Origin: Lysobacteraceae bacterium SCN 69-320
Lineage (GTDB): Bacteria > Pseudomonadota > Gammaproteobacteria > Xanthomonadales > Rhodanobacteraceae
Length of the DNA: 64,000 bases
Assembly: GCA_001725155.1 (NCBI GenBank)
Contig: MEFP01000012.1
Location: 248,001 to 312,000 of the forward strand
Reading direction: 5' to 3'
In this document: positions 20,697 through 29,082 of the stretch, one piece after another
Numbering within the stretch: position 1 is the stretch's first letter
Layout: each line of letters begins with the position of its first letter
Translations under genes and position numbers: made by a program
The notes under the pieces: generated by a model
What the model was told of the DNA's origin: nothing
Databases searched by the model: none
The model's input: only the letters and a program-made list of their open reading frames with translations

Positions 20697-21998
20697 CTAA
20701 CGCAGCGTTCGCGCAATGGCCAGCACGCCCTTCACACCCGTGCCGAACCGAGCGATCGCATCGCGGTGCGCAGTGAGTTCGCTGTAGGGCAGGTAATGCA
20801 AATTGAGATCGGTCGCCCGGCTGAAGGCCGGCCGCGCAAACTGCGCACGCACATCGGCCTCACGTGCATCGGGCGCGACGAGGAAATACGCCCCATCCGC
20901 GTGCTCGGGCACGCCGAGCGCGAGATCGAGCATGCGCACGATGCCCGAATAGATACTCGTGGAATGTTCCACTTCAAAGGCCGCCGCCACGCGTGCGCTG
21001 GCGGGCTCCAGCCACAGCACGTCGATCAGGCCGAACGTGTCGGCCGCGGCATGCGCGGCGAGCGGCGGCGGGAGCTGCGTCAGGCAGCCCTCGCCCAACG
21101 GGGTATCCGCATAGGGGCGGCTGCGATCGTTGCTGGCGATCCATACCGCGTAGCCCAGTGCTTTGCCCAGATCGCGCAGCCAGGCCTGGATCTGCGTGTG
21201 CGTGTGATCGCCCTCGCGGGCGAGCGCCAGGGCCTTGCGGCTGGCCGCACTCTCCTCCCGCACGACCGCGAGGTCCTGCGACCAGCGCGCCAGCGCCGCG
21301 GTATCGCCCGCACGCGGCGGCGCCGGATAGCGGCCGGTGCCGACGTCAAACAGAAAACCCGCGACCGCCCCGAAATCGTTGGAAAACTGCGTCCGATGCC
21401 GCGCCATGAGCGCGAGCAAGCCGCGGCGCATGGCGAGGTACTCCTCCCACCGGCCGAGCTTGACCCGCGCTCCCGTGACGGCGTTGTAGCCGTTGACGAT
21501 CGCCGTGTTGAACGGCGGCACGTGGGTCGGGTGCAGGAAGTACAGGAGGTTCGCCGCTGCCGGCCCCAGCCCCTTGATGCGCCGGCGGTCCAAGGCATGG
21601 ATCGCCTCGAGGATCGCGGCCTCGCCGTTGCAGCACAGGCACGTGTCCAGGAACCGCCCGAACGCGCGCTGGTGCTCGGCATCCTCGTAGATGTCCGGAA
21701 TGCGCAGCTTGGGCTTCCACAGGAAGGCGTGATCGGCGCCCTTGAAGATCTGCCGCTGCTCGGCGATCGAACCGACGACGGTTTCCAGCGACGAGCCGCG
21801 GTAGGCGCAGCCGAATGTGCCCTCGGCGATTTCCGTGACCACGGCCTGCAGGCCGCGCCGGATCGCCCGGAAATTCTTGAGTCGTTCCTCCCACAGAAAC
21901 CAGGTGCGGTAGGTGCCGCCCGGGTCGTCGCGCCAGCGGCCGATCAGGGCACTCAAGGCCGCAGCGTCGGTGGCATCGGCCGGCAGGGTCTGGGTCAT
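20697..21998 (-). CDS. nuclease-like protein with helix-hairpin-helix region
   Basis: The 433-residue protein, from the ATG at 21998, has a helical N-terminal half with a helix-hairpin-helix-like GLGPAAANLLYFLHP (near 150-165) and Cys residues (CLCCNGE) just before it. The C-terminal third has DVLWLE followed by AAFEVEHSTSIYSG, a D...E-x-E pattern like that of degenerate PD-(D/E)XK restriction-type nucleases. Together they suggest DNA binding and cutting, perhaps an orphan restriction enzyme. No methyltransferase is next to it. It interrupts the metal genes, on the same strand as the czc unit but separated by over 400 bp. Family assignment is tentative. Confidence 0.6.
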   Translation of the reverse strand: MTQTLPADATDAAALSALIGRWRDDPGGTYRTWFLWEERLKNFRAIRRGLQAVVTEIAEGTFGCAYRGSSLETVVGSIAEQRQIFKGADHAFLWKPKLRIPDIYEDAEHQRAFGRFLDTCLCCNGEAAILEAIHALDRRRIKGLGPAAANLLYFLHPTHVPPFNTAIVNGYNAVTGARVKLGRWEEYLAMRRGLLALMARHRTQFSNDFGAVAGFLFDVGTGRYPAPPRAGDTAALARWSQDLAVVREESAASRKALALAREGDHTHTQIQAWLRDLGKALGYAVWIASNDRSRPYADTPLGEGCLTQLPPPLAAHAAADTFGLIDVLWLEPASARVAAAFEVEHSTSIYSGIVRMLDLALGVPEHADGAYFLVAPDAREADVRAQFARPAFSRATDLNLHYLPYSELTAHRDAIARFGTGVKGVLAIARTLR

Positions 21999-22119
21999 CG
22001 GCGGGCGGTCTCGGCAGGGGCGGGCGCCAGTGTACCGAGCCGCCGCGTGGCGACGCACGCGCAACGACAGCCGCCGAGGCGGGTGCCGGCACGAACGCGC
22101 CGGCGCCCGCTCAACGGAT

Positions 22120-22461
22120 TCAGTGCGTCTTCGCCAAGCGCTCCAGATCGGCGATTTCGCGCTTCTGCTGCTCGTTCATTTTCTTGGCCATTGCCTGCAG
22201 TTCGGGATTGTGGCCGTCGCGGATTTCCACCTCGGCCAGGGCGATCGCCTGGCGGTGGTGCGCGATCATCATCGTCGCGAAGTCCTTGTCCACATCGCCG
22301 CTCATCGTCATCGACGGCATACCGTTCATCATGATCTCGTGCAGTTGCGCCGAGCCGCCTTTGCCGGCCTTGGCGGCGTCCTCATGTGAGGTGGCGGTGG
22401 CGGCGACCGCGAGCAGCGCGACGGCGGATCCGAGCGCGAGGGTTTTCCGTAACAGTGACAT
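22120..22461 (-). CDS. DUF305 periplasmic copper-associated protein
   Basis: This 113-residue protein has AAGGAG before its ATG and a signal peptide (VALLAVAATATS). The mature part matches DUF305: Met-rich MMNGMPSMTMSG, then MMIAHHRQAIALAE, whose paired His and Met residues are the putative metal site. DUF305 proteins are small helical periplasmic proteins often found with copper-resistance genes. It stands alone on the minus strand. A second, membrane-type DUF305 gene is at 22985-23512. Confidence 0.82.
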   Translation of the reverse strand: MSLLRKTLALGSAVALLAVAATATSHEDAAKAGKGGSAQLHEIMMNGMPSMTMSGDVDKDFATMMIAHHRQAIALAEVEIRDGHNPELQAMAKKMNEQQKREIADLERLAKTH

Positions 22462-22984
22462 CGGGGTTTCTCCTTTGGTGACAGGGGACGCCTTTGCCGG
22501 CGTGTCGCAGGCCCTGCATCAACCGATCCACGCCAGCAGCGAGTGCCCGAGTATCGGCGCCCGATGTGAACCCCACGGCAATGCGCCCCGCGCTCTGCGG
22601 ATCGCGCGGGGACCTCGCCCGCATCAGATCGTCTCAACAACCCGCTGGGTTCGGCAGTGCGCCAAGCCATTCCGGGCCGGTTCGCCGCCGGCGGCCGCGC
22701 ACTCTGCAGCACGTCCGCCGCGCCAGCATGCAACCTGCGGGATGCCGATCGTCGTCGGGCGCGTTCTTCCGCCCTGGAGCTGACTCCAAGCTCCGGTTTT
22801 TCCGCGGATTTTGCGCACCCGGAATTGCGAGGCCCGTGAGGCGCTTGCCGGTGCCGCGCACCGGTCACGGCCGCGTGCGCACCGCGCCGCCGGCGCGCTG
22901 GCGCGCTTGGTACGCGCCCTGCAGCCGTTGCGTACCCGCCGCCGATGGCGCGGGCTTTCCTGTCCCCTCGCAAGGAGCGCCCCG
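22462..22984. other. 523-bp intergenic region between divergent DUF305 genes
   Basis: No credible gene. It separates the minus-strand DUF305 gene from the plus-strand DUF305/dehydrogenase unit and should hold both promoters. The dyad at 22774-22789 is its main feature. The short open frames are Arg/Ala-rich GC shadows. Confidence 0.55.
22774..22789. promoter_or_regulatory. candidate MerR-type dyad, same core as 7549-7564
   Basis: TGGAG-CTGA-CTCCA (22775-22788) is a perfect 5-bp inverted repeat. Read on the minus strand its 14-base core is identical to the core at 7550-7563. The flanks have no good -35/-10 pair, so promoter direction is unclear; it sits between two divergent copper-associated genes. 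Confidence 0.4.
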
Positions 22985-23512
22985 ATGACCTCTCCGCACG
23001 CCGCCCATGCGGCTTCCTCGACCACGGCGACGCACGCCGGCCACGACCAGGCGAAGGCGATGCACCACTACTCGCGCTTCGCCGCGATGATCGGGGTGTC
23101 CTTCCTCGTGATGTTCGGCCTGATGTACGTGATGGTCGACCGCTTTGCCCACGTCCTGAGCAATCTCAACCAGGTCTACATGGCCGCGCTGATGGCCGGC
23201 GCCATGGTGCTGATCGAGCTGGCCTTCATGGGCGCGATGTACCCGAATGCCAAACTCAACGGCCTCTTCCTCGCCGTCGCGCTGGTCATCGTGGGGGTCA
23301 GCTGGTTCGGCGTGCGCTACCAGTGGGGCATTGGCGATGCGCAGTTCCTGCGTTCGATGATTCCGCACCACGCCGGCGCGATCCTCATGTGCGAGGAGGC
23401 AACGATCACCTCCGCCGAGATCCGCGCCTTGTGCGGAGAGATCCAGCGCTCCCAGCGCGCCGAAATCCTGCAGATGGAGGCGCTGCTGGCCGCCGAGCGG
23501 CAACGGCAATGA
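22985..23512 (+). CDS. membrane-anchored DUF305 protein
   Basis: The 175-residue protein has AAGGAG 7 bases before its ATG, a His-rich N-terminus (HAAHAAS, HAGHDQAKAMHH), three or four membrane helices between about residues 30 and 115, and a C-terminal DUF305 segment with MIPHHAGAILMCEEA, the His-His-Met-Cys metal-site pattern. Its stop overlaps the ATG of the dehydrogenase-like gene (AATGA), so the two proteins are made together. A role in copper handling at the inner membrane is inferred from the family. Confidence 0.8.
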   Translation: MTSPHAAHAASSTTATHAGHDQAKAMHHYSRFAAMIGVSFLVMFGLMYVMVDRFAHVLSNLNQVYMAALMAGAMVLIELAFMGAMYPNAKLNGLFLAVALVIVGVSWFGVRYQWGIGDAQFLRSMIPHHAGAILMCEEATITSAEIRALCGEIQRSQRAEILQMEALLAAERQRQ

Positions 23513-24891
23513 CGCCGGCCCGCGAGGGACGCCGCAACGCGCGCGGCAAGCGCGCGCGCTGGGCGGTGCTATGCGGCGCGGGCGCGGCGATCGTCACGCT
23601 GGCAGGCCTCGCGGCCTGCGGTCGCACCGCACGCCCCCTGTCGGAATCCACCGGGCCGGCCCCTACCTTGCCACCGCCGACCCGCTCGCTGATACCGGTC
23701 ATCGACATCGCGCCGGCGACCGCCTGGGGACCGGACCAAACGCCGGTCGCGGCCGCCGGCCTGCGCGTGCGCGCCTTCGCGCGAGGTCTCGATCATCCGC
23801 GCTGGCTGCTGGTGCTGCCCAACGGCGACGTCCTCGTCGCCGAAAGCGACGCACCGCCCAACTCACGCGCTACCAAGGGCATCAAGGGCGCGGTCATGAA
23901 AGCCGTCATGAAGCGCGCCGGTGCAGGTTTGCCCAGTCCCAACCGCCTCACGTTGCTGCGCGACGCCGACGGCGACGGCGTCGCCGAGGCGCGGCATGTC
24001 TTCGCGGAAGGGTTGTTCTCGCCATTCGGCATGGCACTCGTCGGCGACACGCTCTACATCGCCAACGCGAACGCGCTGGTGCGCGTGCCCTATCACGCGG
24101 GCGATCTCGCGGCCGCGAGCGCACCCGAGCCTGTTGTGCCGCTGCCGCACGGGCCGGGGCCGTTGAACCATCACTGGACCAAGAGCCTCCTGGCCAGCGC
24201 CGATGGCTCGCGCCTCTACGTGGGCGTGGGCTCCAACAGCAACGTCGCCGAAGGCGGCATGGACAAGGAAATCCACCGCGCCGCGGTGCTCGAGATCGAT
24301 CCGCAGCAACGCACGAGCCGCGTGTTTGCCAGCGGCCTGCGCAACCCGGTCGGACTGGATTGGGAGCCCACCACCGGCGCTCTGTGGGTCGTCGTCAACG
24401 AACGCGATGAACGCGGCAACGATCTCGTTCCCGACTACCTGACACAGGTGGTCGAGCACGCGTTCTACGGCTGGCCGTACCGCTACTTCGGCGATCACGT
24501 GGACAGCCGGGTGCCGGCGCCTGCCGTCGGCGAGGTCCCCACCGCGCGCGTTCCCGACTATGCGCTGGGCGCTCACACCGCCTCGCTCGGGCTCGCGTTC
24601 GCGACGCCGAACGCGCTCGCCGGGCGCTATGGCACGGGCGCCTTTATCGGGCAGCACGGTTCCTGGAACCGCAAGCCGCCGGTGGGCTACCAAGTCCTTT
24701 TCGTGCCCTTCGACCAAGGCCGTCCGAGCGGCGCGCCCCCGCAGATCGTCCTGGACGGGTTTGTCGATGCCCAAGGCAACGCGCGCGGCCGGCCCGTGGG
24801 CGTGCAGCTCACGCGCGATGGTGCGCTGCTGGTCGCCGACGACGTGGGCGACGCGGTCTGGCGCGTCGACGCTGATCCGGCGGTCCGATGA
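23509..24891 (+). CDS. PQQ-dependent sugar/sorbosone dehydrogenase-like lipoprotein
   Basis: The 460-residue protein starts at the ATG overlapping the DUF305 stop. A basic start and a hydrophobic segment end in LAGLAAC (about 32-38), a lipobox. The rest is a six-bladed beta-propeller of the soluble glucose/sorbosone dehydrogenase family: LDHPRWLLVLPNGDVLVAE, SPFGMAL, HHWTKSL, GLRNPVGLDW and GSWNRKPPVGY are the conserved blade motifs. It would oxidise an aldose or similar substrate at the membrane using PQQ. Coupling to a copper DUF305 protein is common in such islands but its purpose is not known. Confidence 0.83.
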   Translation: MTPAREGRRNARGKRARWAVLCGAGAAIVTLAGLAACGRTARPLSESTGPAPTLPPPTRSLIPVIDIAPATAWGPDQTPVAAAGLRVRAFARGLDHPRWLLVLPNGDVLVAESDAPPNSRATKGIKGAVMKAVMKRAGAGLPSPNRLTLLRDADGDGVAEARHVFAEGLFSPFGMALVGDTLYIANANALVRVPYHAGDLAAASAPEPVVPLPHGPGPLNHHWTKSLLASADGSRLYVGVGSNSNVAEGGMDKEIHRAAVLEIDPQQRTSRVFASGLRNPVGLDWEPTTGALWVVVNERDERGNDLVPDYLTQVVEHAFYGWPYRYFGDHVDSRVPAPAVGEVPTARVPDYALGAHTASLGLAFATPNALAGRYGTGAFIGQHGSWNRKPPVGYQVLFVPFDQGRPSGAPPQIVLDGFVDAQGNARGRPVGVQLTRDGALLVADDVGDAVWRVDADPAVR

Positions 24892-24913
24892 GTCGCGTGC
24901 GCGCAGGTGTGCC

Positions 24914-25816
24914 GTGCTCGATTGCCTGATCGTCGGCGGTGGCCCGGCGGGCCTGACGGCCGCCCTCTACCTCGCGCGGTTCGGACGCTCGTGCACGGTC
25001 ATCGACGCGGGAAACAGCCGCGCTGCCCGCATCCCCGTCTCGCACAATCTGCCCGGGTTCCCCGAAGGCATCCCCGGCGAAGCGCTGCTACTGCGGCTTC
25101 GCCGGCAGGTCGCCCACGTCGGCGTGCCGATCGAGCCGGCGACGGTCGACGCGCTCGCGATCGACCGGGGCGGCTTCATCGCCACGATCGGCGAGGAGCA
25201 CCGGCGAGCCGCGACGGTGTTGCTCGCCACGGGCGTCGCCGATCGCTTGCCGCCGGGCGCGCCGCCGTCACAGTGGCACGCGATGACGCTCGACGGTCTC
25301 GTGCGCTGGTGCCCGATCTGCGATGCGTACGAAGTGCGCGACCGGCGCGTGGGTCTCATCGCGCCGGCCCGGAGTGCGCTCGGCCATGCAGAATTCTTGC
25401 GCACCTACACGCGCGATCTGACGCTGATCCTGCTGCCGAGCGAAGGAGCGCTTACCGCCGCTGACCGACGACGCCTGCAAGCCCTCGACGTGCTGGTCAT
25501 CGACCAGCCGATCGCCGGCGTCCGCGACACGCCGTACGCCGTCTTGGTGCAATTTGCCGACGGCGCGGTGGTGGATTTCGACACGGTTTACCCGCTCGTG
25601 GGTTGCGCCGGCCGCTCGCACCTCGCCACGACGCTCGGTGCCCAGTGCGACGCGCAGGGGGAGCTCTTCGTGGACGCCCATCAGTCCACGTCCGTGGCCG
25701 GGCTCTACGCGGCGGGAGACCTGGTCAAAGCCCTGAACCAGATGACCGTCGGCATGGCCCACGCGGCCATTGCCGCGACCGCCATCCATCACCGCTTGGA
25801 CGCCAATCCGCGCTGA
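24914..25816 (+). CDS. thioredoxin-reductase-like NAD(P)/FAD oxidoreductase
   Basis: This 300-residue flavoprotein probably starts at GTG 24914, since the FAD-binding GGGPAGLTAALYLA begins 8 residues later and the overlapping ATG at 24888 is in another frame. The active-site-like WCPICDAYE (about 135) has the CxxC disulfide of thioredoxin-reductase-type proteins; the C-terminal GLYAAGDLVKALNQM is the second FAD motif. The middle NAD(P) motif is poor: GLIAPARSALGHA replaces the usual GxGxxG, so the redox partner is uncertain. It follows the dehydrogenase-like gene by 22 bp. Confidence 0.82.
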   Translation: MLDCLIVGGGPAGLTAALYLARFGRSCTVIDAGNSRAARIPVSHNLPGFPEGIPGEALLLRLRRQVAHVGVPIEPATVDALAIDRGGFIATIGEEHRRAATVLLATGVADRLPPGAPPSQWHAMTLDGLVRWCPICDAYEVRDRRVGLIAPARSALGHAEFLRTYTRDLTLILLPSEGALTAADRRRLQALDVLVIDQPIAGVRDTPYAVLVQFADGAVVDFDTVYPLVGCAGRSHLATTLGAQCDAQGELFVDAHQSTSVAGLYAAGDLVKALNQMTVGMAHAAIAATAIHHRLDANPR

Positions 25817-25900
25817 GCGGTGCAACGATACGGGCTCTGCTGCCACGCCGTTATAGGCGGCTAAGAGCGTGGCGACCCAAGCCACTGAGGTTGCGCCCCG

Positions 25901-26887
25901 TCAGCGTCGCCTAAAACGCCAGGGAATGGATGCCAAAAAGGCGCTTTCGCCCCTTTTCAGCACCACACGTTTGACTCGGCGTGGAATGAAACACGTCGTC
26001 GTGTTGCTACTGGGCTGCCAAACGCAGTTGACCTGTCCGTTCGGAACTGTCCCGGACGTGATCGTCACGCCGAGGGCTCGCATGTACTCAATGAATTCGG
26101 CCATGTTGTGGCTGTCGCCGGGGCCAAAATACCATCGCCCCGGATAGGCTGGCGTGCCGAAGTCCGGGTCCGGGAGCGCGTGTCCACTGCTATCGCGCGC
26201 ACTGTTCGGAACGTACTGCGGATCTTCCCCGAGGGTGAGCTTGATACTGACCTTTGATCCATCGTGGAACTGGACTTTGATCGTCAAATACACGCCCTGC
26301 TTAAATGACAGGTAGGCATTCACATCCGCAGTCAGCGTAGCCAGCGCGTTGCGCAATGATCCGGAGGTGCCCGTACCGGGCGTCGAGAATATTTCCGGGG
26401 TATTGGCCAGATCGAGGATGTCACCACGCAACGAAATGTCGGTCAAAAAATCATGGGCCGTCGGCTTTCCCGGGTAGTAGGAGGGATAGCTGATTCCGCT
26501 GATGTTGGACGTAAAGTCCGCTTTGAACGTACCGCTGGTCTGTCGCCAAACTTCACTCATGGCTGCGGCAACAGTGGCCAGATTGGCAGCGACTTGCAAC
26601 TCCTCGGTCTGCAGATTGCAGGCTGTCGCGATCGCCGTCGCCCCCTTGGCCGGTCCCGGTTCGGCGCTGTTGGGCGAAGAGCCGCAAGAATTTCGATAGC
26701 GCTTGATGTTGCCCGTCGCTGGATCCCAGACGAGGTGAGCCGAAGTACTCGCGCCCAACGCGCGAGCCGCGTTGTACATCTGCGCCTCGGTGCAGTTCAC
26801 GCACTGAACCGCCGCCGCGGCAGCCGGGTTTGCTGCACTGGCTATCAGGCCGAAAACGAGAACCGCGCCAGCCACACGATTTTTCAT
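25901..26887 (-). CDS. exported protein of unknown function
   Basis: The ATG at 26887 has TAAGGA 7 bases upstream and gives 328 residues with a clean signal peptide (VLVFGLIASAANPAAAA). The mature N-terminus has CVNCTEAQM, a CxxC that may bind metal or form a disulfide, and further Cys near CGSS, TACNL, VNCVW and TTCFI. No family is recognised. Base composition is less GC-rich than the neighbours, and the gene is flanked by long intergenic DNA, which suggests independent acquisition. Confidence 0.65.
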   Translation of the reverse strand: MKNRVAGAVLVFGLIASAANPAAAAAVQCVNCTEAQMYNAARALGASTSAHLVWDPATGNIKRYRNSCGSSPNSAEPGPAKGATAIATACNLQTEELQVAANLATVAAAMSEVWRQTSGTFKADFTSNISGISYPSYYPGKPTAHDFLTDISLRGDILDLANTPEIFSTPGTGTSGSLRNALATLTADVNAYLSFKQGVYLTIKVQFHDGSKVSIKLTLGEDPQYVPNSARDSSGHALPDPDFGTPAYPGRWYFGPGDSHNMAEFIEYMRALGVTITSGTVPNGQVNCVWQPSSNTTTCFIPRRVKRVVLKRGESAFLASIPWRFRRR

Positions 26888-27250
26888 GGTTTTCCTTACC
26901 AATAGAGTTTTAGCTTCCGTTGAAGCAATCTTAGAAGTCGGAATCCCGAGGTATGTCGGCTCACGGGCGTGGGCTGGCAACTGCTTGATCTGGGAAATAA
27001 TCAACCTTCGGCGGCTCACTGGTGTCTACGGAGTCCCGGGGGATTTGAATAAAAAGCAGACAAGGAAATAATGTTCCATTTATCGGGGAACTCCTGTTGT
27101 GCGAACAGGTAATATGCGCCGCCATGGCAATCGGGCTGTGGACACGGTCAGCCTGAGTCGTTTTCAACGTCAGCCTGTGCTTTCGCTACCAAGGGGAGTG
27201 CTGGCGGCCAGAAAACCACCGCGCTAGTCGCTAGCATTCCACGGTTCGCG
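26888..27250. other. 363-bp intergenic region, relatively AT-rich
   Basis: The region holds the promoter area of the divergent exported-protein gene (minus) and of the small membrane protein (plus). It is visibly less GC-rich than the rest of the window (for example AATAATGTTCC near 27068). No gene or clear operator was found. Confidence 0.5.
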
Positions 27251-27421
27251 ATGACACATTCCGACTTCCGCCCCTCGAGCAGCGCACAACGCTCCGCTAT
27301 GGGAAACTTTTCCTTTTATCACTTCATCGCATTGATGCTGATCTTGCTGCCGCTGGCCGGAACCATGGCCGTCATCGGCGTTGTGATCTGGTTTGCCAAT
27401 CGCAAGCAACAGCGAAACTAG
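27251..27421 (+). CDS. small single-helix membrane protein
   Basis: A 56-codon frame starts at ATG 27251; a second ATG at 27299 (MGNFSFYHF) gives a 40-residue version that looks more like a natural start, because the helix (IALMLILLPLAGTMAVIG, then VVIWF) follows directly. The last residues are basic (ANRKQQRN), placing the C-terminus in the cytoplasm. It is too small for most gene callers. It precedes the convergent Csp-like gene. Function unknown. Confidence 0.45.
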   Translation: MTHSDFRPSSSAQRSAMGNFSFYHFIALMLILLPLAGTMAVIGVVIWFANRKQQRN

Positions 27422-27570
27422 CCGAATCCCACCTCGCTCAGCGTCCTCATCACCTGCGCATCGTGCGGCCGTCGCACGTACTCGATTCACTGCCACCGCA
27501 TAGGACGTGCGATAGCCGTAGGGGTTCGACGCGCACTGTCAAACCGAGCGCGAAGCGCCGGCGCATCGCA

Positions 27571-27921
27571 CTACATCTGCGCCGCCTCGAGCGAACGGCT
27601 CATGCAGAGGCGGCAATCCCGCACGCACTCGGTCAACTCGCCGCGGGCGTCACAGGCAGCAGCGCATTGGCCACATAGGTCAGCGCATACCGCGCACAGC
27701 GCACCCGCTTGGGAATTCCCCGTCCGCAGGTATTTGGCGGTCACCTTACACAGCTCGGCCGTAACGATGAGGAGCTGGCGCAGTTCGTCGTCGATCCACG
27801 CATCGCTCACGCCGCGGAAGGGCAAGAGCCCGGCGCTCATGCACGTGCTATAGCACCGCAGGCACGCCTCCACCGCGCGGGCCGAAACGGTATCCGGAGT
27901 GGGGTTCAAAAATCGCAGCAC
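27571..27921 (-). CDS. four-helix-bundle copper-binding protein (Csp-like), second copy
   Basis: A GTG start at 27921 with a strong AGGAGG site gives 116 residues; the longer frame upstream has no such site. Twelve Cys lie along helices: CLRCYSTC, ELCKV, then LCAVCADLCGQCAAAC and TECVRDCRLC. This is the Csp copper-storage pattern. There is no signal peptide, so it is cytosolic. It is shorter and less Cys-rich than the copy at 5598-5993. It lies downstream of the two DUF411 genes, transcribed the same way. Confidence 0.8.
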   Translation of the reverse strand: MLRFLNPTPDTVSARAVEACLRCYSTCMSAGLLPFRGVSDAWIDDELRQLLIVTAELCKVTAKYLRTGNSQAGALCAVCADLCGQCAAACDARGELTECVRDCRLCMSRSLEAAQM

Positions 27922-27976
27922 AGCGCCTCCTGCGGGATCCGCGCCACGCCGGCGACGTCCGGTGCAGGACCGTGCC

Positions 27977-28489
27977 TCATCGGACCGATCCCGTGGCGGG
28001 GTGGTGGGCGTAGACGGTGGCTTCGCCTTCCCGCGGCAGGGCCCACACGTCGTACGCCTCAGGATGGGGACTTTCCATGCCGGGCGAACCGGCCGGCATG
28101 CCCGCGACGGCCAAGCCGCGCAGGGGCGGACGTTCCTGCAGCCAGCGTCGCAGGTCCTGCGGCGGCACATGGCCCTCGATCACGTAGCCCTCGCGGGTGA
28201 GTGCGGTATGGCAACTGGCTTTGTCCTTCGGGACGCCCAGGCGCAACCGTACTGCACCCAGGTGCGGCTCGTCCTGCACGGCGACGTCAAATCCCGCCTC
28301 GCGCAGGCGCGCCACCCAGGCCAGGCAACATACGCAACCGGGCCGCCGAAACACGGTGATCTCGCTGCGCACCGGCATCCCGCGTGCGAACACCAGGAGC
28401 GCGGCCAGGACCACCAGCCCAGCCGCACCGACCCCCGCGAGCATCGGGAGGGCGAGGAGACGACGCCTCACGGGAGATCGCTGCGTCAT
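27977..28489 (-). CDS. DUF411 metal-binding protein, membrane-anchored copy
   Basis: The ATG at 28489 gives 170 residues with a membrane anchor (about 13-37), then the DUF411 domain: RRPGCVCCLAW (Cys triplet of the CxCC type), the conserved DKASCHTA, EGHVP and GMPAGSPGME. DUF411 proteins are periplasmic metal-binding proteins of copper and silver clusters (CopG-like). The fold resembles thioredoxin. It is a paralogue of the protein encoded at 28593-29075. Confidence 0.82.
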   Translation of the reverse strand: MTQRSPVRRRLLALPMLAGVGAAGLVVLAALLVFARGMPVRSEITVFRRPGCVCCLAWVARLREAGFDVAVQDEPHLGAVRLRLGVPKDKASCHTALTREGYVIEGHVPPQDLRRWLQERPPLRGLAVAGMPAGSPGMESPHPEAYDVWALPREGEATVYAHHPATGSVR

Positions 28490-28592
28490 CGTGCTCGAAC
28501 GCGGGTCGGTGCGGCGCGTCATCGACGCCTACCTCCGGACCGTGGGGATCGATCCGCCGGCAGCGTCGACAGGGAGCACGTCATCGCCAGGC

Positions 28593-29075
28593 TCATTGAC
28601 CGTGGTGCGCGAAGTCGCTGACGGTGCCTTCGCCGTCGACCTGGTGCACGGTATAAGGCGTCACCCGACCGTCCGGCAGTTCCATGCCGGGCGATCCCGC
28701 GGGCATGCCGGGGACGGCGATCCCGCGGACCGCGGGCCGCTGCGTCAGCAGTCGCCGGATATCCGCGGCCGGCACGTGGCCTTCCACGAAATACCCGCCG
28801 ACTTCGGCGGTATGGCACGACGCCAGCGCGGGAGGTACGCCCAGCTGGCGCTTGGCCGGCGCGACATCGGCCTCGTCGCGCACCTCGACCGTGAACCCGT
28901 TCGCCCGCAGGTGATCCATCCATTTGGAGCAGCAGCCGCAGGTCGGACTCTTGTGCACCAGCACGTGATCGTTGCCGGCGGCTGGCGCCGACGCGGTCGA
29001 TTGCGCCGAAGCGGGGCCGGCGGCGGACATCACGAGCAGGCCCAGCGCGCCTGCCCATCGCAACAGCGTATTCAT
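28593..29075 (-). CDS. DUF411 periplasmic metal-binding protein (CopG-like)
   Basis: The ATG at 29075 follows a GTGAGG site. The 160-residue protein has a signal peptide ending SAAGPASAQ and a DUF411 domain with KSPTCGCCSKW, ASCHTAEVG, EGHVPAADI and GMPAGSPGMELP. The CxCC-type site binds Cu(I). It is 8 bp after the cytochrome fusion gene, so it belongs to the MCO operon running from 33916 downward. The adjacent DUF411 copy is probably a tandem duplicate that diverged in its N-terminus. Confidence 0.85.
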   Translation of the reverse strand: MNTLLRWAGALGLLVMSAAGPASAQSTASAPAAGNDHVLVHKSPTCGCCSKWMDHLRANGFTVEVRDEADVAPAKRQLGVPPALASCHTAEVGGYFVEGHVPAADIRRLLTQRPAVRGIAVPGMPAGSPGMELPDGRVTPYTVHQVDGEGTVSDFAHHGQ

Positions 29076-29082
29076 CGCTACC

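Noticed and set aside
24914-25816. Mercuric reductase (merA) candidate among flavoproteins
   Set aside because: The protein has a thioredoxin-reductase-like CPIC site and size (300 residues), lacks the MerA disulfide motif near the N-terminal FAD site and the C-terminal Cys pair, and is 17 kb from the mer genes.
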